A stretch of 64,000 nucleotides of DNA from Flavobacteriaceae bacterium CG2_30_31_66. GTDB lineage: Bacteria > Bacteroidota > Bacteroidia > Flavobacteriales > Flavobacteriaceae. Shown here piece by piece: positions 1-10,029 of the stretch. The stretch lies in the NCBI GenBank assembly GCA_001873065.1, contig MNYM01000014.1:62001-126000 (forward strand). The letters run 5' to 3'. The notes below the pieces were generated by a model. The model made no database searches and had not been told where the DNA came from. It saw only the letters and a program-made list of their open reading frames with translations. The translations under genes were made by a program, and so were the position numbers. Positions within the stretch are counted from its first letter, which is position 1, and the number at the start of each line of letters is the position of its first letter.

Positions 1-1538
1 AGAAGAAATGGGTAATTAAGTTTGCTCAAAATATTTTTCTTTTTGGCCCTATTTTGGTCTTGCTGAATATTATTTCTGTTGTGTTGTTGAGTATTGTTGG
101 CACGGAAAAAGTTGATTTTTTGAAAACAATGCCCTTGTCAACCTCGTTGTCTTTTGTAATAATATTTTATTTATTATTGCTTCTATTCCCAAATGTTGGA
201 TTTAAAAGAGTGCTTTTTGGAAATAGTTTGGGAAGTAAAATATTAAGAAAATCAATTCCATTTGTCACTTTTATCCCATTATTGGTTGGATATATCATGT
301 TGATTTTTACTGAAAAGGACTTATTAAGTGCCACATTTGCAATTATTTTATACACAATAACGCTTATTTTAACGGCTTTTATTTCCATATATTTTACTTC
401 ATTAAACATTAATAAATCATACCAATTCAGAAAGAATGCTGAGAAAAATTTGGTTTTAAAAAATGAAGAACTTGAACAATTTAAATATGCCCTTGATCAG
501 GTTGCCATAATTGTAATTTTTGATAAAAATTATATCATCAAATTTGTGAATAAAAACTTTTGCGATATTACCAAGTTTTCAGAAGAGGAAGTTATTGGAA
601 AAACGAATTCAATTATACGATCAGATGAACATTCCAATGCGTTTTTTGATGAACTTTGGAATACCATTTCCTCTGGAAAACCATGGTTTGGAGAGATAAA
701 AAATAAAACCAAAGACGGTAATTATTTTTGGACTAGCACTTCAATAGTTCCATTAATAAAGAGAGAAAATCATATTGATGAATATATCACTATCAAACTT
801 GATATCACCAAAAAGAAAGAATCTGAAGCACTATTAGCTTCTTCGTATGTCAAAAAACTAGAACAAAAAAACAAAGAATTAGAGCAATTTTCTTACATCA
901 CTTCTCATGATTTGCAAGAACCTTTAAGAACAATTTCTAGTTTTTATGAAATTTTGAACACGGAGTACAAAGATAAATTTGATGACGATGCCAAGCAAAT
1001 TTTCAAATTCATCAAAAGTGCTTCAAATAGGATGAGTGAATTGATTAAAAATTTGTTAGATTATTCAAGAATTGGTTACAGTGAAGAATTGAGAGCGGTT
1101 GATATAAATTTTATTATTAGAGCTATAAAAACTGATTTAAATTCCTTAATTTTACTGAAAAATGCAACTATTTTATATGACAATTTACCAACTATAAAAG
1201 TATATCCAAATGTGATGAGATTATTGTTTCAAAGTTTAATTAGCAATGGCTTAAAGTTTTCAAAGAAAGATGTAGCTCCAATCATCAACATTTCAGCGGA
1301 ACAAAAAAATAATAATTGGGAATTTTCTATAAAAGACAATGGAATTGGAATTGCGGAAGAGCATCAAAAGAAAATTTTTGCGATCTTTCAAAAACTTCAT
1401 TTAAAAGAAGAATACGAAGGAACAGGAATTGGGCTTGCGCATTGCCAAAAAATTGTAGGTTTGCATGATGGAGAAATTTGGGTGAAATCAAAACCCAATG
1501 AAGGAAGTACATTTTATTTTACGATACCAAACAAATAA
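1..1538 (+). CDS. PAS-domain sensor histidine kinase (5' end outside window)
   Basis: The reading frame is open to the left edge (first full codon at base 3), so the N-terminus is missing; a TTG at 54 is only an internal codon. The visible part begins with several hydrophobic membrane segments over about 110 residues. A PAS domain follows (about residues 135-255 from base 54), then a coiled stretch, a HisKA dimerisation helix with the phospho-acceptor in SHDLQEPLR (His285 from base 54), and a HATPase domain with N, G1 (DNGIGI) and G2 (GTGIGLAHC) boxes. The H-box type is common in phytochrome-like and bacteroidete kinases. It would autophosphorylate in response to an unknown signal. The receiver gene starts 6 bases downstream, so the two probably form one system. 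The ligand is unknown. Confidence 0.9.
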   Translation, partial: KKWVIKFAQNIFLFGPILVLLNIISVVLLSIVGTEKVDFLKTMPLSTSLSFVIIFYLLLLLFPNVGFKRVLFGNSLGSKILRKSIPFVTFIPLLVGYIMLIFTEKDLLSATFAIILYTITLILTAFISIYFTSLNINKSYQFRKNAEKNLVLKNEELEQFKYALDQVAIIVIFDKNYIIKFVNKNFCDITKFSEEEVIGKTNSIIRSDEHSNAFFDELWNTISSGKPWFGEIKNKTKDGNYFWTSTSIVPLIKRENHIDEYITIKLDITKKKESEALLASSYVKKLEQKNKELEQFSYITSHDLQEPLRTISSFYEILNTEYKDKFDDDAKQIFKFIKSASNRMSELIKNLLDYSRIGYSEELRAVDINFIIRAIKTDLNSLILLKNATILYDNLPTIKVYPNVMRLLFQSLISNGLKFSKKDVAPIINISAEQKNNNWEFSIKDNGIGIAEEHQKKIFAIFQKLHLKEEYEGTGIGLAHCQKIVGLHDGEIWVKSKPNEGSTFYFTIPNK

Positions 1539-1544
1539 TAAAGA

Positions 1545-1955
1545 ATGAAAAAATTAGACACCATTTTGTTAATTGATGATGATCCAGCAACCAATTTTTT
1601 GCACAAATTTGTTTTGCAAAAAGAGAATTGTGCTTATAATATTGTAAGTATTCAAAGTGCTGAAGAAGCATTAGAATATATTAAAGAAACCATAAAAAAC
1701 GGATTTCGTTATCCAGAATTAATTTTTTTGGATATTAATATGCCAAGAATGAATGGTTGGGAATTTATAGAAGAATATAATAAGATTACTAAAAATCAAA
1801 GTGTTAGCAAAATTGTTGTGATGCTCACAACTTCATTAGATCCAAAAGACAGAGAAAAAGCAGAAAGTATTCAAGATATTAATGAGTTTTTATCAAAACC
1901 ATTAACTCCCGAAAAAGTGCGTCATGTGTTGGATTCTTATGATTTGGTAAAGTAA
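1545..1955 (+). CDS. single-domain response regulator (REC)
   Basis: A 136-aa stand-alone receiver domain with no output domain. The acidic pocket is IDDDP (Asp11-13), the phospho-acceptor is Asp63 in FLDINMPRMNG, the conserved Thr/Ser is in MLTTS, and the Lys is in LSKP. It starts 6 bases after the upstream sensor kinase and is probably co-transcribed and phosphorylated by it. Single-domain regulators of this Rcp1-like type work by protein-protein contact or phosphorelay, not by DNA binding. The downstream partner cannot be read from the sequence. Confidence 0.9.
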   Translation: MKKLDTILLIDDDPATNFLHKFVLQKENCAYNIVSIQSAEEALEYIKETIKNGFRYPELIFLDINMPRMNGWEFIEEYNKITKNQSVSKIVVMLTTSLDPKDREKAESIQDINEFLSKPLTPEKVRHVLDSYDLVK

Positions 1956-1976
1956 TAAATTGATTTTTAGTAATTT

Positions 1977-2939
1977 TTATTCCTGAAAAGTAGCTCTTTG
2001 CAATCGATCATTTACTGAAATGCCCAAACCCATTTCAGGTAATTTTTCAGCAATGATAACATCTAACTGAAAAGTGTCTAATTCATGTAATGATGTGTAT
2101 AAATTCGTTGCTGCCTCATTCAAATTAGCATATTTTGAAAGGATAATTTCATGAAAAATACGGTCGTTTTTGTATGAATTTGTAAACGAGAGAATTCCAA
2201 TTTTTTTACCCTGAAATTTTTTAATTTCTTTTTTAATATCGCTTGTTAAAATCAGTAATGTTTTTGGAGAATAATGTTTTTGAAGCATTCCTGGAGCATC
2301 TGGATTTTGTAATTTATGATTCTTTATAGTTACTTTTCCAATCACTTTTTCAATATTTTCAATAGACAAAGCACCCAATCTATATACAACTGGTTCCTCG
2401 TTTTCGAAACCAATAATCGTTGATTCAATACCATTTTTGCAAGTTCCTCCATCTAAAATTAACTGAATATCGTTCTTAAAATATTGCTCCACATGAAACG
2501 CTTTTGTAGGGCTAATATTGTTAAAAGGATTTGCACTTGGAGCCGCCAATGGAAAAGGCAGTCGTCTTAATAATTCAAGCGTTAATGGATGATTTGGAAT
2601 GCGAACAGCCACAGTATCTTTTCCTGCAGTAATCAAATCAGGAATTGAAGATTTTTTTTTTAAGACCAATGTTAATGAGCCTGGCCAAAATGCACTTGCC
2701 AATATTTTAGCTTTTTCTGGAACATAAGAAACCACATTTTCAAGAGCATCTATTGAAGGAATATGAACAATTAACGGATTGAAAAACGGTCTTTTTTTGG
2801 TTGAAAATATCTTTTTTATCGCTTTTTCACTAAAAATATTTCCAGCCAAACCATATACAGTTTCTGTTGGGATTGCCACTAATTTTTCGTTTTCTAACAA
2901 CGAAATGGCTTTTTGGATGTCAGTTGAAATAATGCTCAT
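1977..2939 (-). CDS. tsaC: L-threonylcarbamoyladenylate synthase (Sua5/YrdC/TsaC family)
   Basis: Makes threonylcarbamoyl-AMP from Thr, bicarbonate and ATP for the t6A37 modification of ANN-decoding tRNAs. The YrdC domain fills about residues 1-190, with the basic KKRP segment, TVAVRIPNHP and a SANPFNNISPT loop. A C-terminal Sua5 domain follows after an HYSPKT linker. The length of 320 aa matches the long Sua5 form rather than the short TsaC form. The ATG at 2937-2939 is used; the gene lies 26 bases downstream of the RluA-like gene on the same strand, so both may be in one RNA-modification transcript. Confidence 0.93.
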   Translation of the reverse strand: MSIISTDIQKAISLLENEKLVAIPTETVYGLAGNIFSEKAIKKIFSTKKRPFFNPLIVHIPSIDALENVVSYVPEKAKILASAFWPGSLTLVLKKKSSIPDLITAGKDTVAVRIPNHPLTLELLRRLPFPLAAPSANPFNNISPTKAFHVEQYFKNDIQLILDGGTCKNGIESTIIGFENEEPVVYRLGALSIENIEKVIGKVTIKNHKLQNPDAPGMLQKHYSPKTLLILTSDIKKEIKKFQGKKIGILSFTNSYKNDRIFHEIILSKYANLNEAATNLYTSLHELDTFQLDVIIAEKLPEMGLGISVNDRLQRATFQE

Positions 2940-2965
2940 AATTGCCGCAAAATTACATATAAAAT

Positions 2966-4636
2966 CTAAAAATCTGGGGCAATTGTAAAACTCATTTTTT
3001 CATTCGTTGAAGGATGAACAAATTCAATAAATTCTGCATGAAGACACAATCTTGTGGCTTTTTTTCCATACAAATCATCACCAACAATGGGTGCATTCAA
3101 TCCTTTTTTGTGAGCTGCATGAACTCTTAATTGATGCGTTCTTCCTGTAATTGGATAAAAATAAACCCTTGTTTTATCATTTTCTATTTGGATGATTTCC
3201 CAAAATGTTTCCGCTTTTTTTCCGAATTCAAAGTCAACCAATTGTTTGGGTCTGTCATCCAAATCCAAACGAATTGGAAGTGATATTTTTCCGCTTTTTT
3301 CTTGTATTTTCCCATCCAACAAGGCAACATAGCGTTTTTTGACTGTTCTTTTTATAAACTGACTTTGCAAGATTTTATGAGCTTCTTTCGTTTTTGTCAA
3401 CACTAAAATTCCAGAAGTGGACATGTCTAATCTGTGCACAATTAATGGTCCTGTTGCCTCAGGATATTTTTCTTTCATTCGTGTATAAACGGAATCTGAA
3501 ATTTCTTTGCCAGGAACTGATAAAAATTCAGCTGGTTTGTTTACTACAATGAGTTCGTCATCTTCGTAAATGACAGCAATTTCTTGATGTTCTGAGAGAT
3601 TTTCAATCAACAAATTTTCATCCATTGTAATGCCTTGAAGCATGTGAGATAAAATCGGTTTGCAACGACTTTGGCAAGCAGGATACAAGTTTTTATGCTT
3701 TCTGATTTCAGAATTTGGTGAAATTCCCCACCAAAATTCAGCCATACAAATGGGTTTCAAATCATTCAATAATGCATATTGCAGCAATTTTGGAGCAGCA
3801 CATTCTCCTGAACCTGCAGGAGGTTTTACAGTTGGAAAATTAAAAATATCAAGTAAGCTTTTTGGTTCTTTTTGTTGATTCAAAAAAGTATAATTGCTAA
3901 ATAATTGTTGCTGTAAAGTGATTGATTTTTCTTTTCGTTCTTTTTTTAGCGCGTTTATTTTTTGCTCAAAAACATCCAATTCAGATTGAATTTTATGTGT
4001 TTTAAGGGTATAATATTCTTGCAATTCTCTGTAGAAAAATTGGTCATTATAACTTTCTTGTTCCAATTTTTTTGAGAAATTTTTAATGTCTTCAGCTGAT
4101 AAAGAAGTTTCCAAAACTTTCTTCCGAATTTTTCTTTCTGTTTTTGAAATCTTCATTTTTTTTCTTTGTTCAGCCAAATCTTCATCAATAATTTTGATCA
4201 ATTTTTTGAATGATTTTTTCAAAGAAATATACACTTCATCATTTTTTAAAACACTGATTTGACGATTTATAGCATCAATTTCAGCTTCACCTTTGATATA
4301 AAAACTTCCTTCAGTTCGCATATTAAAAACAGGAGGGACAAATTTTTCGGGCAAACTATGATCAGCCAATTTTCCTGAAAATGCCGCTAAAAATCCAATT
4401 TCATCAAATTTGTTTTGAACCACTAATACTCCAAACATTTTGCCAATTGCAGTTGAATTTTTGCTGTCTTGAAGTCCAAAATCATGCTGAAAATCTCTTT
4501 GATTTTCTAGATATTCTTGCAACTCTTTTACTGCAATTTTTGCCAAATCATGAGGCTCATAATAAAATGGGAATGTAAATTTTTCGGGAAGATTGATATT
4601 TGAAATATCAGTTTTAAAATGCTGGAAATGTTTCAA
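2966..4636 (-). CDS. RluA-family pseudouridine synthase with long N-terminal extension
   Basis: The C-terminal third is an RluA-type catalytic domain: the motif GPLIVHRLDMSTSG holds the catalytic aspartate (Asp404), followed by GRTHQLRVH. The N-terminal 330 residues are unlike classical RluA/C/D. They contain a conserved-looking globular part and a highly charged coiled-coil stretch (about residues 145-255), then a cysteine-containing segment (about 275-330). No S4 domain is obvious. At 556 aa this matches a long RluA-like form common in Bacteroidota. The enzyme isomerises uridine to pseudouridine in rRNA or tRNA; the target site is not predictable. The start is the ATG at 4634-4636. Confidence 0.88.
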   Translation of the reverse strand: MKHFQHFKTDISNINLPEKFTFPFYYEPHDLAKIAVKELQEYLENQRDFQHDFGLQDSKNSTAIGKMFGVLVVQNKFDEIGFLAAFSGKLADHSLPEKFVPPVFNMRTEGSFYIKGEAEIDAINRQISVLKNDEVYISLKKSFKKLIKIIDEDLAEQRKKMKISKTERKIRKKVLETSLSAEDIKNFSKKLEQESYNDQFFYRELQEYYTLKTHKIQSELDVFEQKINALKKERKEKSITLQQQLFSNYTFLNQQKEPKSLLDIFNFPTVKPPAGSGECAAPKLLQYALLNDLKPICMAEFWWGISPNSEIRKHKNLYPACQSRCKPILSHMLQGITMDENLLIENLSEHQEIAVIYEDDELIVVNKPAEFLSVPGKEISDSVYTRMKEKYPEATGPLIVHRLDMSTSGILVLTKTKEAHKILQSQFIKRTVKKRYVALLDGKIQEKSGKISLPIRLDLDDRPKQLVDFEFGKKAETFWEIIQIENDKTRVYFYPITGRTHQLRVHAAHKKGLNAPIVGDDLYGKKATRLCLHAEFIEFVHPSTNEKMSFTIAPDF

Positions 4637-4723
4637 TTAAGGTATTTATGTTTAGAAGTAGGCAAATAAACAACAAACTTTGATAAAGCTAAAAATAGTA
4701 ATTTTTTATAAACGGCTTAAGTT

Positions 4724-5305
4724 TTATTCATTTTTTTTATTTATCCAAGGGTTTCTTTCATAGTATTTAATTTCAATAATATCTCCGACTTTTCTTTTTT
4801 CACCAAGATGTCTTCCTTTGTATTTTTTATTATTTAAATAGAATTCATATTCGTAACCCATAGCTCCAGATAAATGTCCATTATAAGGGTATATTAATTC
4901 ATAAATTTCAGCTTTTTCAATCTTGCTTTCACTTTCAATTTTTTCGTTAATAAAATTATGAGCAAAATTATTCGATAAAAACAGCGGTGTTATAGTAATA
5001 AAAATTCCAATTATAATTTTAAAAACCGAAATTATAATTAAGTTTTTTGTTTCCTTTTTTTTCCTTTTTTTCTGTCTTCTCGATTCAGGATGTTTTTTTG
5101 AAGATAATAAATTAACTGAAATTATAATTCCTACAATTACTCTTAAAATAAATACTAAAATTAAAACAATAGTAATTATGTCCCAAGAATAATTTTTGTA
5201 AATATTCAGACAGAAAGATATTCCAGGTAAAATTAAAAATAAAATGTAAGCACTAATTTTGTTTATATTAATCCACTTTATTAATTTTAAAAAAAAATCA
5301 AACAT
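4724..5305 (-). CDS. membrane protein with DUF3592-like C-terminal domain
   Basis: 193 aa. Three hydrophobic segments lie at about residues 15-35, 40-70 and 90-115, split by a very basic loop (KKRKKKETK). The C-terminal part, YEYEFYLNNKKYKGR followed by GDIIEIKYYERNPWINKK, resembles the extracytoplasmic beta domain of DUF3592 proteins. Function unknown. It is on the same strand as its neighbours but separated by 87 and 153 bases, so it is probably transcribed alone. The DUF3592 assignment is from pattern memory and should be tested by profile search. Confidence 0.7.
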   Translation of the reverse strand: MFDFFLKLIKWININKISAYILFLILPGISFCLNIYKNYSWDIITIVLILVFILRVIVGIIISVNLLSSKKHPESRRQKKRKKKETKNLIIISVFKIIIGIFITITPLFLSNNFAHNFINEKIESESKIEKAEIYELIYPYNGHLSGAMGYEYEFYLNNKKYKGRHLGEKRKVGDIIEIKYYERNPWINKKNE

Positions 5306-5458
5306 CTATTATTTTACTGAATTTATTACTTCTTACTAATTTTTGCTAACTATAAAATAACATTGAATAAAAGACAACTAACTATTGCCAATACAAAACT
5401 ACTATTGACTCATTTATTTATAGCGAAAGTAATTAAATTTTAAAAGAGAAATCTAAAA

Positions 5459-5647
5459 TTATAAACGAATATTCTTTACTTTATTTCCTTTTTTATTGGT
5501 TGTGTTTGGGTTATGAGGATTTTTTTTGTTTTTAAACCAGCCTCTTTTCTTACCATTATTTTGTTTTGTTACAACACAAGATGAAGCAGTTGCCGTTAAA
5601 AATGATAAACAAAGAAAGAAAACTGCATACTTGAAAAAATATTTCAT
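5459..5647 (-). CDS. small putative lipoprotein or secreted basic protein
   Basis: 62 aa. It begins with a short basic N-terminus and a hydrophobic stretch, then TASSC at residues 20-24, an imperfect lipobox or signal-peptide end. The mature part is short and rich in Lys, Asn and His. Similar small proteins in Flavobacteriaceae are sometimes labelled 'quinol oxidase subunit 4', a name that nothing in the sequence supports. It lies alone between polA and the DUF3592-like gene. Being short, it could be non-functional, but the signal peptide and the familiar C-terminal pattern argue for a real gene. Confidence 0.6.
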   Translation of the reverse strand: MKYFFKYAVFFLCLSFLTATASSCVVTKQNNGKKRGWFKNKKNPHNPNTTNKKGNKVKNIRL

Positions 5648-5773
5648 AAAAATTATTTTGTGAAAGGTAGCGTTTAAATTACGATTTGAAAGCTATTCGT
5701 ATGAATTTTGTCAAAAAAGAATTCAATATTTCTACTTTATATTTAAAAAGTTTTTTTTAAAAAAATGATTTTT

Positions 5774-8614
5774 TTAATGCGCTTCCAACCAATTATTTCC
5801 CAAACCAATTTCAACATCCAAAGGTACTTTTAATGAAAAAGCGTTTTCCATTTCGTGTTTGATGATGGGTTTTATGATTTCTAATTCGTCTTTATGTGCA
5901 TCAAAAACCAATTCATCATGCACTTGTAAAATCATTTTTGATTTGAAATTTTCTTGCTCAAAACGCTTGTGAATATTGATCATTGCCAATTTTATAATAT
6001 CAGCAGCAGAACCTTGAATTGGTGCATTTACAGCATTTCGTTCAGCAGCTCCTCTCACTACAGCATTTCTAGAATTGATGTCTTTTAGATAACGCCTTCT
6101 GTTTAAAACGGTTTCTACATAGCCATTTTCTCTGGCAAAATCTACTTGCGAAGACATATATGCTTTCAATTTTGGATACGTTTCATAATACGTGTCAATC
6201 AATTCTTTGGCTTCACTTCTTGTAAGGTCGGTTTGATTGCTCAACCCAAAAGCAGAAACACCATAAATAATTCCAAAATTTACTGTTTTTGCATTGCTTC
6301 TTTGCTCACGAGTTACTTCATTAATGGGAATATTAAATACTTTTGCAGCTGTGGAAGCGTGAATATCTTCGCCATTTTTAAACGCATTGATCATGGTTTC
6401 TTCATCGCTCAAAGCCGCAATAATTCGCAATTCTATCTGGCTATAATCTGCTGCTAACAACACATAATCTTTATTTCTTGGAATAAAAGCCTTACGAACT
6501 TCTCGTCCACGTTCAGTTCTTATAGGAATGTTTTGCAAATTCGGATTGTTGGAACTCAACCTTCCTGTGGCAGCCACTGCTTGTGCATATTCTGTGTGAA
6601 TTCTTCCCGTTTTTGGATTTATTTCATTTGGTAAAGCATCAACATACGTACTTTTTAATTTATTATATTGACGATATTCCAAAATATCTCTGATAATTTG
6701 ATGGTCTTTTGCGAGGTAAGAAAGTACGTCTTCGCCAGTAGCGTATTGCCCTGTTTTTGTTTTTTTAGGTTTGTCAATCAACTTCAGATTTTCAAACAAA
6801 ACAACACCCAATTGTTTGGGCGAAGCAATGTTAAATTCTTCTCCAGCATGCGAATAAATCGCTTTTTCCAATCTGTCAATATCATCAGTTAAGGCAATAG
6901 AAAGTTCTTTTAGGAAATCAGTATTGATGTTAATTCCTTCAATTTCCATGGACGTTAATACAGAAACCAAAGGCAATTCGACCTCATTAAAAAGTTTAGT
7001 AACATTGCCAGTTTCCAATTCTTTGGTAAAATGATTTTTCAATTGAAGTGTGATATCAGCATCTTCAACAGCATATTCTGTTTGCTCTTTGATGGAAATA
7101 GCTCTCATAGAAAGCTGGTTTTTTCCTTTTTTTCCAATCAATTCTGTGATAGAAACAGGTTGATAATTCAAATAGGTTTCTGCCAAAACATCCATATTGT
7201 GACGCATATCAGGATTGATGAGATAATGCGCAATCATCGTATCAAACAAAGGACCTTTGGCCTGAATGTCATAATTTGACAACACTTTCAGATCATATTT
7301 CAAATTATGACCAATTTTTTCAATGTTTTCTGATTCAAAAAACATACGAAATTCTTCTAAAATAGTTTTGGTTTCTTCCTGATTTTCAGGAAACGAAACA
7401 TAGTATCCTTTGCCAATTTCATAAGAAAATGAGATGCCAATTAATGCCACTTCCAAAGCTCGCAAACCTGTAGTTTCGGTATCAAAACAAACCGATTTTT
7501 GTTGCATTAATTTATCGATTAATATTTTTCTTGAAAATGGAGAATTGATATGTTGATAAAAATGAGAAGTGTTTTCGATGGTTTTAAAACCACTAGCAAT
7601 ATCAATTTCTGAGACATTTCCACTTCCTGGACTCGCAAATAAATCAAACTGATTTGACGTATTTACAGGTAATTTTTTCTCAGTAATTGTTGGTTTTTCA
7701 GCAATATCTTCAGTATTATTCTGAGCGTTATTTTGCGAAAAAGTATTCGTAAAATTGACCAATAAATTTCGGAATTCTAAGTCGTTAAAAATTCCTGTAA
7801 CTTTTTCTAAATCAGGTTGATCTAATGTAAAATCATCTGCATTAAACTGCACAGGAACATCCAGCATGATGGTTGCTAATTTTTTTGAAAGCATGCCTAA
7901 ATCTTTGGCAGCTTCAATTTTCTCTTTCATTTTTCCTGATAATTGATGGGTATTTGCTAGTAAATTTTCCATCGAACCAAAATCAGCAATAAATTTTTTG
8001 GCAGTCTTTTCGCCAACTCCAGGCAACCCAGGAATATTATCAGAAGCATCTCCCATCATTCCTAAAAAATCAATGACTTGCAATGGATTTTCAACTTCAA
8101 AATTTTTTTTCACTTCTTCAACTCCCCAAATATCATAACCACCACCAAAACGAGGTTTGTACATAAAAATATTTTCGGAAACGAGTTGTGCAAAATCCTT
8201 ATCTGGTGTAACCATGAAGGTTTTATAGCCTTCTTTTTCAGCTTGTTTTGACAAGGTTCCAATCACATCATCCGCTTCAAAACCTTCTTTTACCATGATT
8301 GGAATGTGCATTGCACGCAAAATTTCTTCAATATAAGGCACTGCAATTTTGATGGCTTCGGGAGTGGCATCTCTGTTTGCTTTATATGCCCGGTAAAGTT
8401 CGGTTCTTTCTGCACTTCCTCCTTTGTCAAAACAAACCGCTAAATGATCAGGTTTTTCACGTTTGATGACATCCAACAAAGAGTTCATAAATCCCATAAT
8501 TGCTGAGGTATCAAGCCCTTTTGAGTTGATTCGTGGATTTTTAATAAAAGCATAATAGCCTCTGAAAATCAATGCGTATGCATCTACTAAAAAAAGTCGT
8601 TTTTGTGTTGACAT
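5774..8614 (-). CDS. polA: DNA polymerase I
   Basis: 946 aa, with all three domains. The 5'-3' exonuclease/FEN domain (about 1-290) has VDAYALIFRGYYAF and FEADDVIGTLS. The 3'-5' exonuclease (about 350-540) keeps the DTETTG Exo I motif and YAVEDAD Exo III, so proofreading should be active. The family A polymerase domain (about 560-946) has motif A (ADYSQIELR), motif B with FGIIYG, and motif C (QVHDELVFD). It removes RNA primers and fills gaps during replication and repair. The start is the ATG at 8612-8614, divergent from the metallophosphoesterase across 108 bases. Confidence 0.97.
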   Translation of the reverse strand: MSTQKRLFLVDAYALIFRGYYAFIKNPRINSKGLDTSAIMGFMNSLLDVIKREKPDHLAVCFDKGGSAERTELYRAYKANRDATPEAIKIAVPYIEEILRAMHIPIMVKEGFEADDVIGTLSKQAEKEGYKTFMVTPDKDFAQLVSENIFMYKPRFGGGYDIWGVEEVKKNFEVENPLQVIDFLGMMGDASDNIPGLPGVGEKTAKKFIADFGSMENLLANTHQLSGKMKEKIEAAKDLGMLSKKLATIMLDVPVQFNADDFTLDQPDLEKVTGIFNDLEFRNLLVNFTNTFSQNNAQNNTEDIAEKPTITEKKLPVNTSNQFDLFASPGSGNVSEIDIASGFKTIENTSHFYQHINSPFSRKILIDKLMQQKSVCFDTETTGLRALEVALIGISFSYEIGKGYYVSFPENQEETKTILEEFRMFFESENIEKIGHNLKYDLKVLSNYDIQAKGPLFDTMIAHYLINPDMRHNMDVLAETYLNYQPVSITELIGKKGKNQLSMRAISIKEQTEYAVEDADITLQLKNHFTKELETGNVTKLFNEVELPLVSVLTSMEIEGININTDFLKELSIALTDDIDRLEKAIYSHAGEEFNIASPKQLGVVLFENLKLIDKPKKTKTGQYATGEDVLSYLAKDHQIIRDILEYRQYNKLKSTYVDALPNEINPKTGRIHTEYAQAVAATGRLSSNNPNLQNIPIRTERGREVRKAFIPRNKDYVLLAADYSQIELRIIAALSDEETMINAFKNGEDIHASTAAKVFNIPINEVTREQRSNAKTVNFGIIYGVSAFGLSNQTDLTRSEAKELIDTYYETYPKLKAYMSSQVDFARENGYVETVLNRRRYLKDINSRNAVVRGAAERNAVNAPIQGSAADIIKLAMINIHKRFEQENFKSKMILQVHDELVFDAHKDELEIIKPIIKHEMENAFSLKVPLDVEIGLGNNWLEAH

Positions 8615-8722
8615 GGTATTTTTTCTTACGAATGCTAAAACTACAAAACTTTAACAGGATGTTAAAATTCATTCTTGTTTTAATGGGTATCTTTGATAAA
8701 TTTTTTAAAATAAAATTGAATT

Positions 8723-9943
8723 ATGGGTCGTTGGATTTTTCTAATCGTATTGATTTTTTTAATCATTCTCCTCGATTTTTACGCTTTTCAGGCATTTAAA
8801 ACCGCATTTAAAAATAAATCTGCACGCTTCATTTCGATGTTTATAAATATTGCTGTGTATGTTTTTTTCCTATTTACCATTTTAACCTATTCAAGAAGTG
8901 ATGGTCAAACACCTCAATTTCAGTTAGCTGCAGGATTGTTATTGACCTTTTTAATTCCGAAATTGGTGATTGTTATCATGCTTTTTGGCGAAGATATTTT
9001 TAGAGGAATTGTGAAAGTAATTTCAATGATTTCGAGTTCAGAAACACAACCTTTGGCTGGCAGAAGAAAGTTTATTTCTCAATTGGCTTTAGGCATTGCA
9101 GCCATTCCATTTGCATCTTTTATTTATGGAATTATTCAAGGAAAATACAATTATAAAGTGTTGAAATATCAATTGTCTTTTAAAGATTTACCTGATGCTT
9201 TTGACGGATTTACCATCACACAAATTTCTGATATTCATTCAGGAAGTTTTACAAATGCTGAAAAGATTCAATATGGCGTTGATTTGATCAATGAGCAAAA
9301 ATCGGATGTGATTTTATTTACAGGCGATATTGTGAATAACAAAGCTGACGAAATGGACAATTGGATGGAGATGTTTGCCAAATTAGAAGCCAAAGAAGGC
9401 AAATATTCTATCCTTGGAAATCATGATTATGGCGACTATATGGATTGGAAAACTCCACAAGAAAAAATCAATAATTTTGAAGCAGTAAAACATATTCACA
9501 AAAAAATTGGGTTTGATTTGTTGTTGGATGAACATCGTTATTTGGAAAAAAACGGTCAAAAAATTGCGCTTTTAGGAGTTGAAAATTGGGGAAAAGGATT
9601 CAATCAAAAAGGAGATTTGGAAAAAGCTTCCTCAAGAATTTCTAAAGAAGATTTTAAAATTTTGATGAGTCATGATCCAAGTCATTGGGAATATAAAGTG
9701 AAAAATGATGATTTTCATTATCATTTAACCTTGAGTGGTCACACACACGGATTGCAAATGGGAATTGAAATTCCTGGTTGGTTTAAATGGAGTCCATCAC
9801 AATATGTGTATAAACAATGGGCAGGTTTGTATGAAGAATTTGGCAGATACATCAATGTAAATAGAGGCTTTGGCTATCATGCGTTTCCAGGAAGAGTTGG
9901 AATTTGGCCAGAAATCACAACAATCGAACTTAAAAAAGCTTGA
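8723..9943 (+). CDS. membrane-anchored calcineurin-like metallophosphoesterase
   Basis: 406 aa. The N-terminal 150 residues carry about four hydrophobic segments; the catalytic domain follows. Metal-binding motifs are in order: DIHSG, GDIVNNK, GNHDYGD, SHDPSHW and SGHTHGLQMG, the full dinuclear metallophosphoesterase set. The layout resembles YkuE/YaeI-type enzymes, some of which act on lipid or UDP-diacyl substrates; the substrate here is unknown. A TATCTTTG box, matching the flavobacterial -7 element, lies at 8688-8695, 28 bases upstream of the ATG, without a good -33 element. Confidence 0.87.
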   Translation: MGRWIFLIVLIFLIILLDFYAFQAFKTAFKNKSARFISMFINIAVYVFFLFTILTYSRSDGQTPQFQLAAGLLLTFLIPKLVIVIMLFGEDIFRGIVKVISMISSSETQPLAGRRKFISQLALGIAAIPFASFIYGIIQGKYNYKVLKYQLSFKDLPDAFDGFTITQISDIHSGSFTNAEKIQYGVDLINEQKSDVILFTGDIVNNKADEMDNWMEMFAKLEAKEGKYSILGNHDYGDYMDWKTPQEKINNFEAVKHIHKKIGFDLLLDEHRYLEKNGQKIALLGVENWGKGFNQKGDLEKASSRISKEDFKILMSHDPSHWEYKVKNDDFHYHLTLSGHTHGLQMGIEIPGWFKWSPSQYVYKQWAGLYEEFGRYINVNRGFGYHAFPGRVGIWPEITTIELKKA

Positions 9944-10029
9944 TTTTCAGTATATTTCAGAAGATTTGTTATATTTGTCAGTTAATTAACAAAAAGAGGT
10001 TAGTTTTTTACCCTTAAAAACAATTAATT